64,000 nucleotides of DNA from Syntrophobotulus glycolicus DSM 8271. GTDB lineage: Bacteria > Bacillota > Desulfitobacteriia > Desulfitobacteriales > Syntrophobotulaceae. Under the pieces are notes generated by a model. It was not told the DNA's origin. It was given only the letters and a program-made list of their open reading frames with translations, and made no database searches. Positions 8,901 to 17,204 of the stretch are shown here, in pieces. Positions within the stretch are counted from its first letter, which is position 1. Each line of letters begins with the position of its first letter. The position numbers and the translations under genes were made by a program. The DNA is taken from positions 3,224,001 through 3,288,000 of the forward strand of contig NC_015172.1 in the NCBI RefSeq assembly GCF_000190635.1, given 5' to 3'.

Positions 8901-8951
8901 AAAAAGACCCTTAACACAATTCGTTCAAGCCTGAATCGTGTTAAAGGTCTT
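8901..8951 (-). terminator. riboswitch-controlled terminator ahead of terC
   Basis: A long stem on the minus strand (AAGACCTTTAACACGATTC against GAATTGTGTTAAGGGTCTT, G-U pairs allowed) is followed by TTTTT. Its 5' arm reuses CCTTTAA, which is also the 3' strand of the aptamer's P1 helix. Aptamer folding and terminator folding therefore exclude each other. This predicts that metal binding favours read-through into terC. Confidence 0.85.
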
Positions 8952-9030
8952 GCTTCCTATTTGGATTATAAAGCCAGGCAGTTTCAATGCCGGTTGTTGA
9001 CTTTATAGCTTAGAGCTACTCCCCTTTAAT
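8941..9030 (-). promoter_or_regulatory. yybP-ykoY manganese riboswitch
   Basis: The minus strand shows both invariant loops of the family: TTAAAGGGGAGTAGC at the 5' side and GGAAGCAAGACCTTTAA at the 3' side, with GTCAACA and a GCCGG/CTGCC-type stem between. P1 is TTAAAGG with CCTTTAA. The class binds Mn2+ directly at the junction of the two loops. It lies 130 nt upstream of terC, as in Bacillus ykoY. Confidence 0.95.
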
Positions 9031-9196
9031 AGCATTAGAATACGATATCGCAGGACGTTAGTCAAGACAAAACTTTTCCCTATGAGAGATTCTCTGTGAT
9101 AAATCCGCGTTCATCTTGAACTCAGATAAGAACCTTGCTTGATTATCGCTCATTAAAAGCAATATACCGGATAATTTATTGAAATTCTATCAATCC

Positions 9197-10483
9197 TTAT
9201 AAAGAAGGTGCTGTAATAACATTTGAATCTACTGTAATTTCCGTAAACGCAGTCACTTTGCCTGTAGCGTCCACTTCATAAATATCGATATATTTCTTGC
9301 TCGTTGCATCTACTCCCGTAATGTCACCGCCTGAGGTATAGGCCTTTCCTCCGGCTTTTACTCCGATTCCCGGCAGTTTGCCCGGCTTGCTCACTACCTG
9401 TATTTTAAACGTATCCCCGGCATTGTTCGGTGTAAGCGTCAGTTTGACGCTTTTTGCCTTGCTTCCCGGTGCCTGTACCGGCGTCGCCGACAAAACCGGC
9501 GCCGCTATATTGCTTGCTGCTATCGTCAATTCTTTGAACGCGACAACCTTTCCGCTTCCATCTACTTCGTAAACGTCAAGGTATTTATTGGTCGTCTCAT
9601 CAATCCCGCTTATGTCCTCCCCTGAGGTATAGGCAACCGCTCCTCCGGGAACTGTCTCTCCTACAAGCGGCAAGCTCCCCAGAGCAGCATTACTGATCAC
9701 ATACCGGAAAGTATCCCCTTTCACCAGCGGTGTCAGGGTTACCTTTGTCGTACCTGCCACGCTCCCGGGCGCCAGTGTTGAAGTTTTGAGGTCAGGCGCC
9801 GTAATACTTTCGGCAGTTACTGTAATTTCCGTAAACGCAGTCACTTTGCCTGTTGCATCCACTTCATAAATATCGATATATTTCTTGCTCGTTGTATCTA
9901 CTCCCGTAATGTCACCGCCTGAGGTATAGGCCTTTCCTCCGGCTTTTACTCCGATTCCCGGCAGTTTGCCCGGCTTGCTCACTACCTGTATTTTAAACGT
10001 ATCCCCGGCATTGTTCGGTGTAAGCGTCAGTTTGACGCTTTTTGCCTTGCTTCCCGGTGCCTGTACCGGCGTCGCCGACAGAACCGGCGCCGCTATATTG
10101 CTTGCCGCTATCGTCAATTCTTTGAACGCAACAACCTTTCCGCTTCCATCTACTTCGTAAACGTCAAGGTATTTATTGGTCGTCTCATCAATCCCGCTTA
10201 TGTCCTCCCCTGAGGTATAGGCAACCGCTCCTCCGGGAACTGTCTCTCCTACAAGCGGCAAGCTCCCCAGAGCGGTATTACTGATCACATACCGGAAAGT
10301 ATCCCCTTTCACCAGCGGTGTCAGGGTTACCTTTGTCGTACCTGCCACGCTCCCGGGCGCCAGTGTTGAAGTTGCTGCTTCCGCTACTTTTCCTCCCATG
10401 CTGATATTAATCAGAATAATTAAAAGACTTATCACGATACTCTTTTTCAGCCATGGTTTGACGATATATCGAACTGAATTCAT
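9197..10483 (-). CDS. secreted tandem-repeat protein of unknown function
   Basis: 428 aa. Residues ~14-37 form a signal peptide (hydrophobic IVISLLIILINISMGG, then AEA-A). The rest is four ~98-residue modules in A-B-A'-B' order. Each module has APGS near its start, GDTF, YTSG-DI-G-D, and a KY-D-YEVD-GKV-AF closing strand. A and B differ moderately; A-B and A'-B' are almost identical. The modules look like beta-rich surface or bacterial Ig-like repeats, but I cannot name a family. There is no transmembrane or sorting motif at the C-terminus and no catalytic motif. The gene is monocistronic, divergent from nothing close. Confidence 0.8.
   Translation of the reverse strand: MNSVRYIVKPWLKKSIVISLLIILINISMGGKVAEAATSTLAPGSVAGTTKVTLTPLVKGDTFRYVISNTALGSLPLVGETVPGGAVAYTSGEDISGIDETTNKYLDVYEVDGSGKVVAFKELTIAASNIAAPVLSATPVQAPGSKAKSVKLTLTPNNAGDTFKIQVVSKPGKLPGIGVKAGGKAYTSGGDITGVDTTSKKYIDIYEVDATGKVTAFTEITVTAESITAPDLKTSTLAPGSVAGTTKVTLTPLVKGDTFRYVISNAALGSLPLVGETVPGGAVAYTSGEDISGIDETTNKYLDVYEVDGSGKVVAFKELTIAASNIAAPVLSATPVQAPGSKAKSVKLTLTPNNAGDTFKIQVVSKPGKLPGIGVKAGGKAYTSGGDITGVDATSKKYIDIYEVDATGKVTAFTEITVDSNVITAPSL
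9233..10373 (-). repeat. 588-bp tandem duplication inside the secreted protein gene
   Basis: The segment 9233-9785 recurs at 9821-10373 with an exact 588-bp offset and only a few single-base differences, for example CAAAACC/CAGAACC and TGCTGCT/TGCCGCT. The unit is 196 codons, so frame is kept. Near identity even at silent positions points to a recent duplication or ongoing gene conversion. Confidence 0.95.
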
Positions 10484-10622
10484 ATTTTTACTTCTCCTTC
10501 ATGCAATAGCACCTTTTAATTAGTACCTTTATCTAGAATATCGTCATTTTTTTATCTTAACTTTATGTTTTTCGTATAATTTTTCCCAATTTTTATATCT
10601 TTATAGAAAAAGAGCATAATCG

Positions 10623-11105
10623 TCAGTCAGTTCTACACGGACTTTTATTCGGTGTTTCTTTTGTTTCTTTTGCCCTTAATGCTTTGAAAACAGCATCATT
10701 TCCGTTTGGATGAGTAAAACCGAAAATATTAAACGATTGTCCTTTTAAGTGATGATAATTAGCTTGACATATAAAGCCGGAGGCCGTCATGGTGTCTAAT
10801 ATAGTCTGCTCCGGCGTATAATGACCTGATATTCTCATAAAAATGCTTGCCCTTTCATTCCAATCAATAATTGCTATCCTGCCATTTGTTTTTAAGCATG
10901 AACGCAGCTCTGAAAAGTAAGCCACGGGGTTTTGCAGATGGTGAAACACATCACGTAGAAATACAAGATCATATTGATACTGATGCAGTTGATTTCTGTC
11001 CTGAATGTTTATCGTTCGTATATTTCCTATCCCAAGCTTTGCCTTTTCAAGCTGAATATACCCCAACAGCGAACTATCGGTATCGGCGGCGATTACAAGA
11101 CCATT
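10623..11105 (-). pseudogene. class I SAM-dependent methyltransferase, N-terminally truncated
   Basis: The frame encodes the second half of a Rossmann methyltransferase: the acidic motif-II strand (VIAADTDSS), the motif-IV region YDLVFLRDVFHHLQNP, and a post-motif strand GRIAIIDW. The glycine-rich SAM-binding motif I, which should lie just before VIAAD, is missing. Upstream of about 11105 the sequence changes abruptly to unrelated GC-rich DNA. Only a TTG inside the domain could start translation. It is best read as a gene broken by insertion or deletion. Confidence 0.75.
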
Positions 11106-11327
11106 GAAGCCCGTCCGTTTTTCGCCGGACTGCCAGCCCCATAGCGGACTTTCACCGCCCAGTTACGCGCAATGCGTGGCGCACGCCAAAAAATCGGAGC
11201 AAAAATGTTCATTTTTCGCCCCGATTTTCGCTCAACCCAGGTGTTTCGCCACCGGCAGTCTATCGGAAAAAATGCCGGTCGTGGGCAGACTAGCCCCTGA
11301 AATTTTTCCTCTCCCAAATGAGCTCAC
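11106..11327. other. GC-rich, hairpin-bearing block between two broken genes
   Basis: About 220 bp that are clearly richer in G+C than both flanks. It contains a ~40-nt imperfect hairpin at 11189-11228 (AAAATCGGAGC/GCCCCGATTTT outer arms, AAAAATG/CATTTTT inner arms) and smaller inverted pieces (GGACTGCC near 11128, GGCAGTCT near 11255). No convincing protein is encoded. It may be the end of a mobile element or a REP-like unit. Confidence 0.45.
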
Positions 11328-11625
11328 CGCTGTAGGCATTCGACTGAGCGGCCCACCACTCGGAAGACCATCCAAAGATCAAGGACTATTAAGAGAACAA
11401 AAGAAACAAGAACGTCTGGATGCTGGAATTCGAAATGCTGTTGAAGGAAAATTCGGAGAAGGAAAGCGGTTTTATGGGCTCGGACGTATCATGGCACGTC
11501 TTAAGGGAACCAGTGAAACTGTTATCGCCATGCAACTATTGGTGATGAACCTGGAGCGCAGGCTCCGGATTCTTATACTCAATTTTATTGAAGGATATTT
11601 CAGACTGATCAGGTTAGCTTATTGA
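11328..11625 (+). pseudogene. IS5-type transposase remnant, C-terminal end only
   Basis: The last ~98 residues match the end of a DDE transposase of the IS5 group: GIRLSGPPLGRPSK, then the catalytic-Glu helix RNAVEGKFGEGKRFYGLGRI, then ARLKGTSETVIAMQLLVMNLERRLR. The earlier two catalytic Asp residues and most of the protein are missing. The frame extends leftwards into the GC-rich block, but that part does not resemble a transposase. Non-functional remnant. Confidence 0.85.
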
Positions 11626-11868
11626 AAAAGCAGAGATCTGTTCAGCAATCTCTAGTTACATTAGATCAAACATACGTTCTGTCTAACAATATAAAAGCAG
11701 AGGTATCTCGTTAAAATCGATTAAATAAAAAATAATTCCCCCGAATTCGAGCGAATTAAAAGATGTCTGTTTATTCTATGCTCCTAGTCCATGCGTTTTC
11801 CTTCAACACGTTGGCTAAACCCCCCTAAAGCACCGTCATATACATTATGTGTCTAGGCCTTCACAATA

Positions 11869-12378
11869 TTAGCCAGCATATTTTTTTAATATGATTCTCA
11901 TAACACCTGCGATTGTTGCAGAATTTAGGTATGGATGACCATAATGAAAGGTTGTTTTCTTTATCTCTTCTTGAAATAACCTTTTAAATCTTTCTTCATC
12001 ATCTATTTTTTGTTCTTTCAATTCCTCTTCAAAAGACCTACCATATATAATCTGATATTCTTTAATTCCCTGTAACATCCAAAACGCATCATAAAAAGAC
12101 GTTCCGTACGCACGAATCCAGTCCCACATTATTTCTGGATCAGTAACATTAGGATTTTCTAAATGGCATCTATGGCAGAGCAACACTAGATTCGAAGGCG
12201 TGTCTTCTCCCCCCAAAGAATCCGGTATAATATGACATCTTTCAAGTGGTGCTTCATATCCACATCTCCAACATCTCTCATGGGCTTCTGCCGCATCAAC
12301 GCTTAAACCACATTCATCTACTCTAGAAAACCAATAATCAACAATCTCTTGATTATTAGTTTTAATGCTCCTTCTCAT
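11869..12378 (-). CDS. HNH endonuclease domain protein
   Basis: 169 aa. An HNH core lies at about residues 34-80: CWRCG and CHRC form the zinc-binding cysteines, LERCHIIP holds the catalytic His, and TPSNLVLLCHRCH holds the Asn and the final His. The remainder is a charged helical tail. Such small HNH proteins occur alone in accessory DNA, where they may be homing or defence nucleases. No partner methylase or helicase is seen. An AGGGGGAG site precedes the ATG. Confidence 0.85.
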   Translation of the reverse strand: MRRSIKTNNQEIVDYWFSRVDECGLSVDAAEAHERCWRCGYEAPLERCHIIPDSLGGEDTPSNLVLLCHRCHLENPNVTDPEIMWDWIRAYGTSFYDAFWMLQGIKEYQIIYGRSFEEELKEQKIDDEERFKRLFQEEIKKTTFHYGHPYLNSATIAGVMRIILKKYAG

Positions 12379-12677
12379 ATACTCTCCCCCTGAATAAAAT
12401 ATCTACAACTTTTATTGTCGCCTCGATTTTATTAACCCATTCAATTAACCCTCGATAATTCATCATAAAGCATTGAATTTTCTGTACTTTATCCTTATGT
12501 CATCTTTTTTTATCTACTCAAGGGTCTTGCCACTTACGATTAATAAGATATGCCTAACCTCTTTTATTTACAAGGCTTTAATGCCTCTCAAGCAGACAGA
12601 CCGTTTCTGTATGCCTTGAACTGTCAAAAAAGATGCCACTTTAACCTAGTACAACATTCTTAAATTAGTTGCGCAAA
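12379..12677. other. gene-free stretch in the accessory patch
   Basis: AT-rich sequence between the HNH gene and the IS630-type remnant. I see no reading frame, RNA or clear inverted terminal repeat in it. Confidence 0.4.
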
Positions 12678-12965
12678 TCAGATTTGAATTTCATCCATTT
12701 TATATTTCCAATGGTAAACGACAGGAACCTCATTAACTTCATCCATATATCGGTAGATTCTATCGATGAGTTCTTCCTTAGATTTTACCCTGATGCCCTT
12801 CAGGCATACCCTTGCTAACTTCCCGAAGAAGCTTTCTATTAGGTTTAGCCATGATCCGTGTTTTGGGGTGAATACAAATTCAAACCTTCCTGATCTGCTA
12901 GCCAAATATTTCATGGTTTCTTTCGAAGTATGCGCACTATGATTGTCCTGTTGAAATAACTCCAA
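12678..12965 (-). pseudogene. IS630-type transposase remnant
   Basis: 95 residues equal to the C-terminal part of an IS630/Tc1-type transposase: the second catalytic Asp in QQDNHSAH and the final Glu in HGSWLNLIESFFGKLAR. The N-terminal HTH and first catalytic Asp are absent, and the frame begins abruptly at a TTG. A full enzyme would be about 340 residues. Non-functional. Confidence 0.85.
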
Positions 12966-13040
12966 AGGCTAAAAAAAACTTGTACACTGATTCTTAAAAA
13001 AAAGAATTTGATTCCAAATGGCAGCTATAGGAGAAAAGCA

Positions 13041-13084
13041 AAAAGCCTTGAGTTTGTACTAATCTATGTACCTCAAGGCTTTTA
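13041..13084 (-). terminator. terminator after the toxin-antitoxin pair
   Basis: AAAAGCCTTGAG and CTCAAGGCTTTT form a 12-bp stem with T runs on both sides, directly after the hepT-like stop codon. Probably bidirectional. Confidence 0.8.
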
Positions 13085-13089
13085 TCTTT

Positions 13090-13512
13090 TCATTCGCTGG
13101 TTTGTTTAACGGCGGCAACGTCAAGTCTTGCTCTAATATTCTGAAGCAATCTTTCAAATTCCATTACATACTTTTCTTGGATATTATGGCAAATTTCGAT
13201 TGCCGATTGTTCGCTATAAATATGAGTTGTTGAATTCCTGTCCATGAGCATGGTAAGCCAAAGTTCATCGTCTTTTATCAGCCCTGCTGAAAATGCTTCA
13301 CGCAATACTGTCTTAGGAGAATTCAGGCCCGTCAGGCCCTCATGCTCAAAGACTGTCTTCAAGGTTTTCCACGCAAGCTCAAAGGTGAACTCAAAACGTT
13401 GTATGATGCCATCTCTTAACAGGTCATTCGCTTCATCATACTTGGTAATCCCCTCTTTGAGTCTGACAAGTGCACGGAGGAAATTATCAGTTTTAGTGTA
13501 TGGCTCGCTCAT
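13090..13512 (-). CDS. HepT-like protein (HI0074 family, nucleotidyltransferase substrate-binding)
   Basis: 140-aa helical protein of the HI0074/HepT group. The motif RNSTTHIY fits R-x4-H-x-Y, which in HepT toxins is the RNase/HEPN active motif and whose Tyr is modified by the partner. WKTLK and SPKTVLREAF are typical of the HI0074 subfamily. Its start overlaps the end of the MNT gene by 20 bp, so the two are co-translated. In studied MNT/HepT systems this partner is an RNase toxin neutralised by AMPylation; that is knowledge from homologues. Confidence 0.88.
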   Translation of the reverse strand: MSEPYTKTDNFLRALVRLKEGITKYDEANDLLRDGIIQRFEFTFELAWKTLKTVFEHEGLTGLNSPKTVLREAFSAGLIKDDELWLTMLMDRNSTTHIYSEQSAIEICHNIQEKYVMEFERLLQNIRARLDVAAVKQTSE

Positions 13513-13798
13513 ACAGAGATATCCCTTCTCTCTTAATATTTTCCAATAATTTAGGGTCTGTATGTTCGTTGATAAACGTGATATCTATTTTCAGGAGCGT
13601 ATTAAGGTCTTCCAGGTCACTGGTCAAATAGCCTTTGCTGTTAAACTCCGGTAAGAGAAAAATTGCCAGGTCAATATCACTTGCAGGCTTATAATCCCCT
13701 TTTGCTCGTGAGCCAAAAAGAACAATTTTCTCTACTGCATACTTCTGACCAATTTCTTGGATACTCTGAACCAGCTCAGTATTTAAACTTGAAGCCAT
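13493..13798 (-). CDS. MNT-type nucleotidyltransferase (antitoxin partner of HepT)
   Basis: 101-aa minimal nucleotidyltransferase. The active site GSRAKGDYKPASDIDLAIF fits GSxAxG-x(n)-SDxDL, and a third Asp is present in KIDITFI. In type VII toxin-antitoxin pairs MNT transfers AMP to HepT. The start at 13798 follows GAGGTGG by 7 bases; the longer frame reads through this site. It is the first gene of a two-gene unit ended by the hairpin at 13041-13084, inside the accessory patch next to ssrA. Confidence 0.9.
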   Translation of the reverse strand: MASSLNTELVQSIQEIGQKYAVEKIVLFGSRAKGDYKPASDIDLAIFLLPEFNSKGYLTSDLEDLNTLLKIDITFINEHTDPKLLENIKREGISLYERAIH

Positions 13799-14018
13799 AC
13801 ATTGTCCACCTCTTGACAAATTTTTAATTGACCAAGACTCAATGGCTATTAAGAAAGCACCTCAAAACTTTAAAGTGCTTTCCTGAACTGCATATGTATT
13901 AAACGATGTTATCTCTTCAAAGAATCTAGAAAACGGATTATCACAAAAAGCTTAACCTCTTAAAGTGGTAAAGTAACCGATTATTCAGCTACCCCTTCCC
14001 TATACTGGTGGGTTTACA

Positions 14019-14379
14019 TGGTGGAGGCGAGGGGAATTGCACCCCTGTATCGAAAGGCAACTACAACAACTTCTACGTGCGTAGCTCTCATTTTTGTTCT
14101 CGCTTCCTCGGACTCCTGAAAGCACGATTCCTCGGATGCCAGTCTGGTTAATCTCCTCTGTCAGCCTCAGACGGTGGCCGATTCGAGCAGCCTGCTCATA
14201 TGACACCCTGACCCTTCACCGCAGGCACAGAAGGCAGGATGTAGCAGCACTTAGGCTGCTAAAGCGTAATCGTTTTTGCCAGTTATTAACTGATTCCGTC
14301 CTTTTTAACGAGGATCTGACGGGAATCTCGGCACGCGGCTATTGCCATTGCTCCCCCGAGCGATTCTAATAACGCCCCC
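14019..14379 (-). ncRNA. ssrA: tmRNA (ssrA)
   Basis: A 361-nt gene on the minus strand. The 5' end GGGGGCG pairs with CGCCTCC before the encoded CCA at the 3' end. The T-arm region (GGGGTGCAATTCCCC) is present. The tag frame is GGC-AAA-AAC-GAT-TAC-GCT-TTA-GCA-GCC-TAA, preceded by TAACT, giving (A)GKNDYALAA; the GGC resume codon resembles that of Bacillus. With SmpB it rescues ribosomes stalled on broken mRNA and marks the product for ClpXP-type proteolysis. smpB is 1.4 kb upstream on the same strand. Confidence 0.96.
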
Positions 14380-14718
14380 TTATTGGTTGGCTTATTAAGT
14401 ATATCATATGTGCGGGATATTGCCAGTGTTATTTTAAATCATTTTAAATAAGTTTAACTTGATTTCTTTCTTTTTTATCTTTTGCCCTGATAATAGTATA
14501 ATTTTTTATTCATAATCACTGATTCTTATTGTATAGGTAAGCTTAATGTAAAATTACGGATTCTTTTTGGATAAATCAAATAGTTAATGAGATAAATAGA
14601 TAAATTAATGAAAATGATTATCCTGATCTTTCACTTTAATGGCTTATAATAAAAATCTGATTTATAAGAAGAATTTACTTTTTCAATATTTCTTTAAATC
14701 CCTTTTCAATCCTCAGCC
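14380..14718. other. gene-free AT-rich stretch upstream of ssrA
   Basis: About 340 bp of AT-rich sequence holding the ssrA promoter region. I see no reading frame or structured RNA here. Confidence 0.4.
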
Positions 14719-15711
14719 CTAGCTTCCTGAAGATGCTGCTGTCGTCGCTGTGCAGGTTGCTCCGAGCATAATGGCGGTCTGGGCGGAAATCAATGCTTCA
14801 ATGGTTACAAACGATACGGCTTGCAGAACTTCATTATTCCTTTTCATGTTTTCCAGGTATTGTGAGGAAACCAAAGCTGCTGCAGTCAAAAAGATAGTTT
14901 CCCTGCCCAGCCAGCGAAATCTTCTGTCTTCAGAAAGATAGTCCGCCAGTTCTAATGTTCGGTCGGCAGCTTCTGTACTCTTTTCCGCAAGCAGAGTAAT
15001 CAGCCCCAAAGAACTATAATAGGCAGAATAAATATGCTGGCCACTCTTTTTGAAAAATGTGAATAGCTCATGACATCTCCGGGCCTTAACCACATCATCC
15101 TCCACACTAAAATCCAAAATATGGGAAAGAAATTGCAGACCGTTGCTTTTGCTAAATCCGGCTTCTTGTAGTTTATGATAAATATTTTCTATGTTTGTCA
15201 TAATAGCGGAAATTTCTTCTTTTGAACCCGCCAATAAAACCGCCAGAGGATAATCATCCCCCGAGGTAAGCCAAGGATGGTTTTTTCGCATTTCGCTGAA
15301 TATCTTATACGCCTTTGAGATCCTTTGATTAACCTCGTTCTGTGAACAGGAAAGGAGCAGGGTGTATGCTGTCACAGGCCGGTAGGTATAGCTGCGGAAG
15401 CCCTGTTCTTTGAGTTTTTCTTCGTATTCAAGCAATAAATTGAATCTTTGTTCGGGGTCCGGAAAATTAAGATCCAGTAAAACTGAAAAAAGAACAGATT
15501 TTTGTCTATAGCAGGAAAAAACACTGGTATTATCCTTAATATACTCATTGATGATTCCTATCCGCTCAGCGGAGTATTCTCTTCCTTTCATGACATGAAA
15601 AAGAGCAATGAGATTGTTCATATTGCTGGAATTTTTCCATCGAAAGTCCCGGCTCGCTTCATTATAAATTTCTTGCAGCTTATCTGCCTTAACTCGGAGC
15701 TGTTTGTCCAT
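14719..15711 (-). CDS. DUF4003-type protein of unknown function
   Basis: 330 aa, largely alpha-helical and soluble, with no catalytic motif I can name. The overall pattern (an opening MNNLIALFH, repeated leucine-rich helices, FSxxLDF, and an alanine-rich C-terminal helix FVTIEALISAQTAIML) fits the DUF4003 group found in Firmicutes. The very C-terminus is Thr/Ser/Ala-rich and may be membrane-near. It lies 54 bp downstream of smpB on the same strand, so it could share its transcript. Function unknown. Confidence 0.6.
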   Translation of the reverse strand: MDKQLRVKADKLQEIYNEASRDFRWKNSSNMNNLIALFHVMKGREYSAERIGIINEYIKDNTSVFSCYRQKSVLFSVLLDLNFPDPEQRFNLLLEYEEKLKEQGFRSYTYRPVTAYTLLLSCSQNEVNQRISKAYKIFSEMRKNHPWLTSGDDYPLAVLLAGSKEEISAIMTNIENIYHKLQEAGFSKSNGLQFLSHILDFSVEDDVVKARRCHELFTFFKKSGQHIYSAYYSSLGLITLLAEKSTEAADRTLELADYLSEDRRFRWLGRETIFLTAAALVSSQYLENMKRNNEVLQAVSFVTIEALISAQTAIMLGATCTATTAASSGS

Positions 15712-15765
15712 ACACTATAGCCTCCCTGTCAAAAATGCGGACTATCCCCAACATTGATTCCAGTT

Positions 15766-16236
15766 TTAATACTGCCCCTTGTTTCTCTCGCGTAAAGTGC
15801 GCTCTATCTCACGCTTGGCATCTTTGTCAGCCATATCATCGCGTTTATCATAATTCTTTTTGCCTTTACAAAGCCCTAGTTCTATTTTAGCCAAACCATG
15901 GCTTAAATATATCTTGATTGGCACAAGTGTCATTCCCTGTTGCTGAACCTTTGCCGAAAGTTTGATGATCTCCCGCTTGTTTAACAGGAGTTTGCGTTTT
16001 CGGAGCGGGTCATGATTGAACCGGTTTCCTTTTTCATACGGGCTTATATGCGTGTTTAATAGCCATACTTCTCTGTTTTTAATTTCGGCATAGCTGTCTT
16101 TGAGATTTACGCGTCCTCCCCGGATGGATTTGATCTCCGTACCTGTTAATATCACACCTGCTTCATAGGTTTCTTCAATGAAGTAATCATGTCTGGCTTT
16201 GCGATTTTCTGCTATGACCTTAATTCCGCCTGCCAT
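15766..16236 (-). CDS. smpB: SsrA-binding protein SmpB
   Basis: 156 aa, the family's usual length. Typical segments are [22 protein letters not shown] at the N-terminus, [25 protein letters not shown], and the basic tail [11 protein letters not shown]. SmpB binds the tRNA-like part of tmRNA and enters the empty ribosomal A site. The start at 16236 follows GGAGGTGGGTTT; a longer frame has no site. Its partner ssrA lies downstream on the same strand. Confidence 0.97.
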   Translation of the reverse strand: MAGGIKVIAENRKARHDYFIEETYEAGVILTGTEIKSIRGGRVNLKDSYAEIKNREVWLLNTHISPYEKGNRFNHDPLRKRKLLLNKREIIKLSAKVQQQGMTLVPIKIYLSHGLAKIELGLCKGKKNYDKRDDMADKDAKREIERTLRERNKGQY

Positions 16237-16442
16237 AAACCCACCTCCGGTCCGTCTGATTTCCCCTGTCTTTTTCTTTTGATTCATGAATTTTCCTCAT
16301 TCGTGGATCATCCTATTTCGTGGAATATCAAGCATCCTGAAATGCCAGGCTTTTTAAATGATCGCCACTTTATTATGATATTTTTAGGCTGATATTATTT
16401 TGATCCTTCTGTTTTCATGAATGCTTTAATCCATATCTTTTG

Positions 16443-17204
16443 CTATTGCTTCAATCCATATTTCTCAAAAAAAGAATCAATTTTCATCCCCAGCTCTTCT
16501 CTTGCCGTGCTTAAGACGATATAGTGATCTTCCTGCTGCCAGTAGATGACTTCTTTCTTCGCCTTCGTGATGCTTTTTTCAATGATGCGGCCGCTGCGGG
16601 GATTAACGGTTTTATCTTCCAAACCCTGTATGATTAATGAAGGGCATTTCACCTGGGCCAAGCTTTTTTGCACAGGCGTAATCGCCTTAGTGAGAGAGAC
16701 CAAACACTTTATCGGCACTTGGGTATAAGAAAAGTGGGGAATTCCTTCTTTATTGATATGAATTTCATTTTCTTTATTCGGTTTATCCAGGTATTGTATT
16801 TTTGGCAGAAGCCGTTCCACAGAATACAATTCTCTTTCCCCATATATGATTGGGGCGTTTATTGAGGCTACTCCCTCAATTTCACCTGATGCTGCCAAAC
16901 TGAGTGCAATAAGCCCTCCCATGGAATGACCGATCGCGAGAACCTTAGAACATCTTCGGCGCAGGGCAACCACTGCTTCCTGGGCGCTTAGCCTCCAGTC
17001 CTCCCATTTTGTCATGCTCAACTCCTGGGGTGTGGCGCCATGTCCGGCCAGCAGGGGCGCATGGACAGTATAGCCTTTGCCTGCCAAATATTCGCCAAGC
17101 GGACGCATATCTATAGGGCAGGCCGTAAATCCATGGATCAGAACCACCCCGGCCCTGCCTTCTCCCAAAATAAACGGCTGGATCAACTCTTCTTTCGTTA
17201 GCAT
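16443..17204 (-). CDS. alpha/beta hydrolase, carboxylesterase Est30-like
   Basis: 253 aa. The oxyanion segment HGFTACPIDMRPLG, the nucleophile elbow GHSMGG (Ser), the Asp region LEDKTVNPRSG and the final His in EDHYIVL form a full catalytic set. It is close in layout to the monoacylglycerol lipase/Est30 esterases often found between secG and smpB in Firmicutes. Here rnr, often also present in that block, is missing. The natural substrate is unknown. Confidence 0.88.
   Translation of the reverse strand: MLTKEELIQPFILGEGRAGVVLIHGFTACPIDMRPLGEYLAGKGYTVHAPLLAGHGATPQELSMTKWEDWRLSAQEAVVALRRRCSKVLAIGHSMGGLIALSLAASGEIEGVASINAPIIYGERELYSVERLLPKIQYLDKPNKENEIHINKEGIPHFSYTQVPIKCLVSLTKAITPVQKSLAQVKCPSLIIQGLEDKTVNPRSGRIIEKSITKAKKEVIYWQQEDHYIVLSTAREELGMKIDSFFEKYGLKQ

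Noticed and set aside
9378-10160. Two identical 64-codon open frames on the plus strand
   Set aside because: They lie antisense to the repeated secreted-protein gene and are identical only because the gene is duplicated; there is no ribosome-binding site and the predicted proteins look non-biological.
9233-10373. Repeats that might suggest a CRISPR array
   Set aside because: Only two units of 588 bp, in frame within a coding sequence, with no short repeat/spacer pattern and no cas genes.
11104-11327. Plus-strand frame continuous with the IS5-type transposase remnant
   Set aside because: This part has no transposase motifs, differs in composition and holds a hairpin; the open frame is accidental, so the remnant is counted from about 11328.
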